Below, piece by piece: positions 59,018-64,000 of a stretch of 64,000 bases of DNA. The stretch lies in NCBI GenBank assembly GCA_028281105.1, contig JANQKQ010000001.1, forward strand, positions 1-64,000, written 5' to 3'. Each line of letters opens with the position of its first letter. The first letter of the stretch is position 1. The DNA comes from Rhizobiaceae bacterium. Its GTDB lineage: Bacteria; Pseudomonadota; Alphaproteobacteria; Rhizobiales; Rhizobiaceae. A program made the position numbers and the translations under genes. The notes below the pieces were generated by a model that saw nothing but the letters and a program-made list of their open reading frames with translations, was not told where the DNA came from and made no database searches.

Positions 59018-59542
59018 TCAGTCCTGTGCTTCGGTGGGCGTTTGTCCGGAAAAATCGTAGCGAAAGTCGCAGCAGGCCGCGCCTTCCATGATGGTCTGGG
59101 TGCGGGTGAGTTCGGCTTGCGGGTTGAAACCCTCGATCAGGGCAAAATCCCGGTTGCAGGAGAGCACCTTGCCGAGCTCCGGTATGCCCAGCGCGCGATA
59201 CATCTCCGCATAGCGGCAGCGGGTGACGTTGAAGTCCAGGCGCTCCTCGTCCTGGGCCACGATGTCGATTTCCAGGGCGTTGTCGCGGGTCCAATGTTCC
59301 AGGGTCTCGACGAAGCCGGCCGGCCCGTTGTCGTCGACGGTTTGCGTCAGTTGCGCGCCCTGCTGGCGGGCCAGCTCCACGACCGTATCGGCGACGATGC
59401 GCAGCACCCGGGCGCGGTCGAACTCGTCCGCCAATGCCTCGATCACCGGCGCCAGGATGCGCGCTTCGGTCTCGCGGCGGGTCAGCACGCCGATCTTCTG
59501 GGTCAGCGTATCGGGCAGGGGTTCCTGGGATTTATCGTCCAT
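59018..59542 (-). CDS. L-2-amino-thiazoline-4-carboxylic acid hydrolase family protein
   Basis: A 174-residue protein with the family's C-terminal signature '[18 protein letters not shown]' and an internal '[20 protein letters not shown]', both with conserved Cys. Characterised relatives open the thiazoline ring of ATC on the way to cysteine; many members are uncharacterised. The ATG at 59542 was chosen because the longer reading adds 67 unrelated residues. It is the first gene of a pair with the oxygenase-like gene and is divergent from ndk. Confidence 0.75.
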   Translation of the reverse strand: MDDKSQEPLPDTLTQKIGVLTRRETEARILAPVIEALADEFDRARVLRIVADTVVELARQQGAQLTQTVDDNGPAGFVETLEHWTRDNALEIDIVAQDEERLDFNVTRCRYAEMYRALGIPELGKVLSCNRDFALIEGFNPQAELTRTQTIMEGAACCDFRYDFSGQTPTEAQD

Positions 59543-59724
59543 CGAATTTGCCTTGTTGATGTCGACGCGATTGCAGCGGTTTTCGCGCCGTTGGGCAAGC
59601 GGCATTTGCGACGTTGCAACGCTTCGCGCCCCCAGCGGGAATCGCGGTTGCCCGCGCCCGCGCGCATCGCTATACACCGGGCGAAAATCACTTCCTTCAA
59701 TCCCTCCACATAAGGACCTACCCC

Positions 59725-60147
59725 ATGGCCGTTGAGCGTACATTCTCCATGATCAAGCCGGACGCGACCGCGCGCAATCTGACCGGCGCGATCACCCAGC
59801 GACTGGAGGAGGCCGGCCTGCGGGTGGTAGCGTCGAAGCGGGTGTGGATGACGCTGAAACAGGCGGAAAGCTTCTATGCCGTGCACAAGGAACGGCCGTT
59901 CTTCGGCGAGCTGACCGAGTTCATGTCGTCGGGGCCGACGGTGGTCCAGGTGCTCGAAGGCGAAAACGCGATCGCCAGGAACCGCGAAGTGATGGGCGCG
60001 ACCAACCCGGCCGACGCCGCCGAAGGCACCATCCGCAAGGATTTCGCCGAGAGCCTGCAGGCCAACTCGGTGCACGGCTCCGACGCGCCCGAAACCGCCG
60101 CCTGGGAAATCGACTACTGGTTCGCGCAGGCTGAGATCGTCGGCTAG
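59725..60147 (+). CDS. ndk: Nucleoside diphosphate kinase
   Basis: Balances nucleoside triphosphate pools through a phospho-His intermediate. The 140 residues begin '[18 protein letters not shown]' and include '[19 protein letters not shown]' and the active-site His in '[17 protein letters not shown]'. The ATG at 59725 starts at the conserved N-terminus; a TAAGGA site precedes it. Confidence 0.98.
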   Translation: MAVERTFSMIKPDATARNLTGAITQRLEEAGLRVVASKRVWMTLKQAESFYAVHKERPFFGELTEFMSSGPTVVQVLEGENAIARNREVMGATNPADAAEGTIRKDFAESLQANSVHGSDAPETAAWEIDYWFAQAEIVG

Positions 60148-60172
60148 CCAAAGGCCGGTCGGGGAGGGCCGG

Positions 60173-61297
60173 ATGATGTCGGATTGCCGTGCTCCCTATC
60201 GCGCCGACCATGTGGGCAGCCTGCTGCGGCCCTACGCGGTCAAGGCGGCCCGCGAGGCGCATTTCGCCGGCGGCTCGGTGAGCGCGGGCGAACTGCGCGG
60301 GATCGAAGAAGAGGCGATCCGCGACGCGGTGGCGCGCCAGCAGGAGGTCGGCCTCAAAGCGGTTACCGACGGCGAGTTCCGCCGCTCGTTCTGGCACTAC
60401 GATTTCATGGGCGGGCTGATCGGGCTCGATCTGGTGGAGCGCGACGAGGGGGTTCAGTTCCACGGGGTCAAGCTGCGTCCGATCTTCCCGACGATCACCG
60501 GCGAGCTGGATTTTCCCGATGGCCACCCGATGCTGGAGCATTTCCGGACTCTGGCGTCGGTCACCCGGGTACAACCGAAGATCTCGATCCCGGGGCCATC
60601 ATGCTGCCATTTCCGCACCGCGCGGGAAGATATCGCCCCGTCGCAGTATCGCGATCCGCAGGTGTTGTTCGCCGACCTGGCTCGAACCTACGCCAAGGCC
60701 GTGCGCGCGTTCTATGACGCCGGCTGCCGCTACCTGCAGATGGACGACATCTTCTTCGCCTATCTGTGCGACCCCAAGCATCGCGCGGAAAAGGCGGCGC
60801 AGGGGCTCGATCCGGATTTTCTGATCGACCGCTACGCCTGGATGATGCACGAGGCGATCAAGGATCGGCCGGACGACATGGTGGTCGCCATGCATATGTG
60901 CCGGGGCAACTTTGCCTCGGCCTGGGCCGCCGAAGGCGCCTATGATCCGGCGGCGGACGCGATTTTCAACAAGACCGGCATCGACATCTTCTTCATGGAA
61001 TACGATAGCGACCGCGCCGGCGGGCTGGAGCCGCTGCGGCTGCTGGCCAAGGGCAGCCAGCGGGTCATGCCCGGTTTCATCACCACCAAGACCGGCGAAT
61101 TGGAGAGCATCGACGATCTCAAGCGCAAGTTCGACGAGGCCTCGAAACATGCCGACATCGACCAGTTGGGCATCGCGCCGCAATGCGGCTTCGCCTCGAC
61201 CGAGGAAGGCAACAAGCTCAGCGAAGACGACCAGTGGCGCAAGCTGGAACTGGTGGTCGAGACCGCGCAGGTGATCTGGGGCGGAGTGGAGGCCTGA
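60173..61297 (+). CDS. MetE C-terminal-domain methyltransferase (YxjG-like)
   Basis: A 374-residue single-barrel protein related to the catalytic half of cobalamin-independent methionine synthase. The start 'YRADHVGSLLRP' and 'DGEFRRSFWHYDFM' are typical of the short family. Zinc ligands are likely in 'AMHMCRGNFAS' (His-x-Cys) and a later Cys in 'GIAPQCGFAS', so it appears catalytically complete. The methyl donor and acceptor are not readable; it lacks the folate-binding N-terminal half of full MetE. GGGAGGG precedes the ATG. Confidence 0.88.
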   Translation: MMSDCRAPYRADHVGSLLRPYAVKAAREAHFAGGSVSAGELRGIEEEAIRDAVARQQEVGLKAVTDGEFRRSFWHYDFMGGLIGLDLVERDEGVQFHGVKLRPIFPTITGELDFPDGHPMLEHFRTLASVTRVQPKISIPGPSCCHFRTAREDIAPSQYRDPQVLFADLARTYAKAVRAFYDAGCRYLQMDDIFFAYLCDPKHRAEKAAQGLDPDFLIDRYAWMMHEAIKDRPDDMVVAMHMCRGNFASAWAAEGAYDPAADAIFNKTGIDIFFMEYDSDRAGGLEPLRLLAKGSQRVMPGFITTKTGELESIDDLKRKFDEASKHADIDQLGIAPQCGFASTEEGNKLSEDDQWRKLELVVETAQVIWGGVEA

Positions 61298-61311
61298 TCC
61301 GGCCGGTAGCC

Positions 61312-61941
61312 TTAGCCCAGGATTCCGCTTTCCCTGATACCGTCGAACAGGAATTGCACCGCCAGCGCGGCGAGCAGGATGCCCAGAACCCGGCTGACCA
61401 CATGCACGCCGGTCACCCCGAGCACCCTTTGGACCTGCGCGGCGGCGATCATCAGCACGAACGTGATCGCCAGCACCGCGCCGAGCGCGCCCACCACCAG
61501 CGCGGTCTGCGCCGGCTCGCCTCGAGCGTCGGCCACCAGCAGGATCGCCGCTCCGATCGCGCCCGGGCCGGCGATGAGCGGGGTTGCGAGCGGGAAAACC
61601 GAGATGTCGGCGCGGGCGGAGGCTTCCGCGTTCTCATCGGCCGTCGTCGAGGTGCCTCCGGAGGCGCGCGCGAACACCATGTCGATGGCGATGAGCAGTA
61701 GTAGCACGCCACCGGCGGTGCGCATCGCGGCCAGAGAAATTCCCAGATAGGCCAGCAGCGGGTTTCCGAAGAATGCGAAAAACAGCAGAATGGCCGCGCC
61801 GACCAGCGTCGCCTTGATCGCCAGGCGCAGCCGTTCGCGCGTGGTGTTGCCCGACGTCAGCGCGGCGAAAACCACCGCCACATCGGGCGGGCCGACGGTC
61901 GCGAAAAACGTGGCGAATGCGATGAACGCGCTTTCACTCAT
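61312..61941 (-). CDS. MarC family integral membrane protein
   Basis: A 209-residue inner-membrane protein with six helices, starting 'SAFIAFATFFATVGPPDVAV'. The conserved 'FPLATPLIAGPGAIGAAILL' marks the family. The function of MarC proteins is unknown; an early link to antibiotic resistance was not upheld. The ATG at 61941 begins at the first helix. Confidence 0.9.
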   Translation of the reverse strand: MSESAFIAFATFFATVGPPDVAVVFAALTSGNTTRERLRLAIKATLVGAAILLFFAFFGNPLLAYLGISLAAMRTAGGVLLLLIAIDMVFARASGGTSTTADENAEASARADISVFPLATPLIAGPGAIGAAILLVADARGEPAQTALVVGALGAVLAITFVLMIAAAQVQRVLGVTGVHVVSRVLGILLAALAVQFLFDGIRESGILG

Positions 61942-62112
61942 GGCGGGTACGGGTAGGGCGCGCGGATCGAATTTGCAACGCGAATATTCGTCGGCGCGGT
62001 CTTCGTGGCTGCCGCAACCAGGACGTCGCGGGGACAATACATCACAATGCCCGGCACGCTGGACGGCGCGCCGGGCATTTGTGGTGGTGCGGGGCTTGCG
62101 CCCGGCACACGA

Positions 62113-62637
62113 TTACTGCGTGCCGATTTTCACGCCGGCAGGCGCGGCGGCTTCAAGCTCGCCGTCGACGATCGAGCGGATGAGCGGCCAGTTGTTGTTG
62201 GCGACCGAAATGAAGCCGGGGACGTCTTCCTTCCAGCGCGCCTGGACCGTCTTGTTCAGGTTCAGATACAGCTTGCCGTCGACGATCGCCCAGGCGTTGG
62301 GGTCGCCGTCGAACTTGCGGCCCATGGCGGTGCCGAAGGCGCAGTAGCCGCCATATTGCGGGGCGAAGCTGGCCGGATCGGCGGCGAACCGGTCCCGGTT
62401 GTCCGCGCTGGCGAAGCGGTAGGTGGCGCCGTCATGGGTGGCGGTGAACGCATCGATGCCTGGCGTCGGCTCGCCGTCGGCAAAATAGGCGACCACATCG
62501 TAGCCGTGGACGGCGTATCCGTCGACGATGTTGACTTCGCTGGCGGCGTTGGCCGACTGCACCAGGGCGATGACGAAGCCGACAATGAGCATCGCGGACA
62601 GCCCGGCGGCTTGAATAGCGGTTCTTGCGGTATACAT
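62113..62637 (-). CDS. Secreted YHS-domain protein
   Basis: A 174-residue protein with a signal peptide or anchor ('GLSAMLIVGFVIALVQSANA') followed by a YHS-like domain ('VNIVDGYAVHGYDVVAYFAD', 'YRFASADNRDRFAADPASF', 'PQYGGYCAFGTAMG'). YHS domains often bind metal and accompany heavy-metal transport proteins. The ATG at 62637 has GGAG upstream. It is divergent from an AraC-type regulator with 98 bp between starts, so that regulator may control it. Confidence 0.82.
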   Translation of the reverse strand: MYTARTAIQAAGLSAMLIVGFVIALVQSANAASEVNIVDGYAVHGYDVVAYFADGEPTPGIDAFTATHDGATYRFASADNRDRFAADPASFAPQYGGYCAFGTAMGRKFDGDPNAWAIVDGKLYLNLNKTVQARWKEDVPGFISVANNNWPLIRSIVDGELEAAAPAGVKIGTQ

Positions 62638-62735
62638 TCGAGTTTCTCCATCTTGTTCAGATTGGTTGGGCGGCCGGATCGTCGAAGCGGGGGAGGGGGA
62701 TACTTCAGGCGACCCGGCCTTGACGAATAAGCTAG

Positions 62736-63596
62736 TTGGGTGACCGCGATTTGTTGTCCGAAGAAACACGCCAATCGTCCAAAGATGATCCCCTGTCGCT
62801 GGTGCTGAGCCGGCTGGGGCTGGCCACCGATCTGTTCTTTTCGGGCACGATGTGCGGGCGCAGCGCCTTCGACACCCCATATGGCCATCTGCATGTGGTG
62901 CGCCGTGGTCCGGCGACGCTGCATGCGCCCGGCTGCGAGCCGGTCGAGATCGACCGCCCGAGCCTGGTTCTCTACCCGCGAGCGATCGCCCACGACCTGG
63001 TCGCCGACGATATGGCCGGTGCCGATCTGGTATGTGCGCGGCTGTCCTTTGGCGGCGATGACGCCAACCCGCTGCTGGTCGGATTTCCCGACCGGTTCAT
63101 CATCGGGCTCGATGAACTGTCGGGACTGGAAAGGACCATCGCCCTGCTGTTCGAGGAGGCGTTCGCGGATGCTTATGGCTCTCGCGCGGCGATCAATGCG
63201 TTGATGCAAGTGCTGCTGGTGATGTTGTTCCGCTTCTGCGTGAACCGAGGGCTGATCGACACCGGGCTGCTGGGCGGGCTGGCCGATTCCAGGCTGGGCC
63301 GTTCGCTCCAGGCCGTGCATGCGGCGCCCGAGCGCAATTGGAGCGTGGAGAGCCTGGCCGACGAGGCAGGCATGTCGCGCGCCAACTTCGCCGCGTTGTT
63401 CAAGGCGAGGGTAGGCATGCCGCCGGCGGATTATCTGACCACGCTCAGGCTGGCGATAGCCAAGCAGCGACTACGGGCAGGCCGGTCGCTGAAGGCAGTC
63501 GCCGGGGAGGTGGGCTATGCCAGCACCACGGCCCTGTCGCGCGCGTTCACCCGCCGTTTCGGCTGCAATCCGCGCGAGTGGCTGGCTCGCAAGTAA
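62736..63596 (+). CDS. AraC family transcriptional regulator
   Basis: A 286-residue regulator with an N-terminal cupin-like sensing domain (residues about 30-180) and a C-terminal double helix-turn-helix: 'WSVESLADEAGMSRANFAAL' and 'KAVAGEVGYASTTALSRAFT', ending 'FGCNPREWLARK'. The start is uncertain: TTG at 62736 gives the full reading, and TTG at 62751 is an alternative. It is divergent from the YHS protein. Confidence 0.85.
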   Translation: MGDRDLLSEETRQSSKDDPLSLVLSRLGLATDLFFSGTMCGRSAFDTPYGHLHVVRRGPATLHAPGCEPVEIDRPSLVLYPRAIAHDLVADDMAGADLVCARLSFGGDDANPLLVGFPDRFIIGLDELSGLERTIALLFEEAFADAYGSRAAINALMQVLLVMLFRFCVNRGLIDTGLLGGLADSRLGRSLQAVHAAPERNWSVESLADEAGMSRANFAALFKARVGMPPADYLTTLRLAIAKQRLRAGRSLKAVAGEVGYASTTALSRAFTRRFGCNPREWLARK

Positions 63597-63621
63597 GCCG
63601 AAGGGCTTTCCTAGCGTTTGC

Positions 63622-63650
63622 TTGCGTGCGCGGCATAAACCTTCGTTATA
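63622..63650 (+). promoter_or_regulatory. Possible promoter of the PepSY-like gene
   Basis: TTGCGT (63622-63627) and GTTATA (63645-63650) are 17 bp apart on the plus strand, about 110 bp before the start at 63770. The boxes are only moderate matches. Confidence 0.3.
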
Positions 63651-63769
63651 GGCGCACGGAAATAAACTTTCGCGCAATGGGAAAACCATCGCCTGCCGCT
63701 CATGTCAGGGCGGCCCGCAGGTGCGGGTAACCAACTGGTTCATCAACAACCTGTCCCAAGGAGACTGAC

Positions 63770-64000
63770 ATGAGAAAAACCAGCAAACTGGCCGTTCTTT
63801 GTGCCGCTATCGCAATCCCCGCTTCGGCTTTGGCCGCTGTTTCGGTCGGCGAGACCGTCGGCACCAGCGATGAGGAAATTCGCGCCAAACTGGAAGCGGC
63901 CGGCTATATGGTCGACGAGATCGAGCGCGAAGACGGTGAGATCGAAGTCGAAGCGTCGCTGGACGGCCGCTCGTTCGAGATCGAGATCGCGCCGGATTCG
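63770..64000 (+). CDS. Secreted PepSY-like domain protein, 3' end missing
   Basis: The frame is open from the ATG at 63770 to the window edge (77 codons). A signal peptide ('KLAVLCAAIAIPASALA') is followed by 'GTSDEEIRAKLEAAGYMVDE', then an acidic 'DGEIEVEASLDGRSFEIEI', which is the layout of PepSY-like periplasmic proteins. AAGGAG lies 8 bases before the ATG. The rest lies beyond the window, so the assignment is provisional. Confidence 0.7.
   Translation, partial: MRKTSKLAVLCAAIAIPASALAAVSVGETVGTSDEEIRAKLEAAGYMVDEIEREDGEIEVEASLDGRSFEIEIAPDS

Overview
The window is a dense, high-GC (about 65% by eye) chromosomal segment of an alphaproteobacterium, most likely of the Rhizobiales/Hyphomicrobiales type. 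The main evidence is gene order: rpsF-rpsR-DUF2232-rplI-dnaB-alr-radA-cvpA-purF-SDR and holC-pepA//lptF-lptG-lptD-surA-pdxA-rsmA//gmk-yicC-mltG-fabF-acpP-fabG-fabD are blocks I associate with that order. Start codons include GTG and TTG, and many neighbouring genes overlap by 4 bp (ATGA/GTGA). No rRNA, tRNA, CRISPR array, intact insertion sequence or prophage was recognised.

Layout. 1-4100: cysS (5' end cut off by the window), a VOC protein, cimA and rarD form one operon, followed convergently by a LOG-type phosphoribohydrolase. 4939-14162: a LysM envelope protein, three EamA/DMT exporters, an ArsR-type regulator with an Atm1-type ABC exporter, a ChaC-type glutathione cyclotransferase with an M19 dipeptidase, and an Lrp/AsnC regulator divergent from two of the exporters. 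A decayed copy of the exporter's 3' end lies at 11675-11735, beside the ChaC/M19 pair. 14249-15807: psd-pssA (phosphatidylethanolamine synthesis). 15816-21106: a PadR-adaptor-RND efflux operon. 21476-31186: purine, replication, repair and ribosomal genes, all on the minus strand. 31499-38948: an accessory stretch with a secreted alpha/beta hydrolase, two HupE/UreJ-type membrane proteins, a cyclase-like/SRPBCC two-domain protein, a soluble reductive-dehalogenase-like iron-sulfur protein, an amidohydrolase and a methyltransferase. 38930-55757: holC, pepA, LPS transport (lptF, lptG, lptD), a SurA-like lipoprotein candidate, pdxA, rsmA, gmk, yicC, mltG and the fatty-acid genes fabF, acpP, fabG, fabD. 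56145-57965: glnB-glnA. 58223-59542: a 2-oxoglutarate/Fe(II) oxygenase paired with an aminothiazoline-carboxylate hydrolase-family protein. 59725-64000: ndk, a MetE-C-type methyltransferase, a MarC protein, a YHS-domain protein divergent from an AraC regulator, and the start of a PepSY-like secreted protein.

The most interesting non-coding structure is a family of long palindromes. Two 79-bp elements (31-bp arms, 17-nt loop) flank fabG-fabD in opposite orientation, differ between copies and yet keep their arms complementary. A second family of double-hairpin repeats has one copy after the PadR gene region and one after glnA, with a covarying base pair. The most interesting coding observations are the linkage of glutathione breakdown with an Atm1-type exporter, the soluble reductive-dehalogenase-like protein, and the oxygenase/thiazoline-hydrolase pair.
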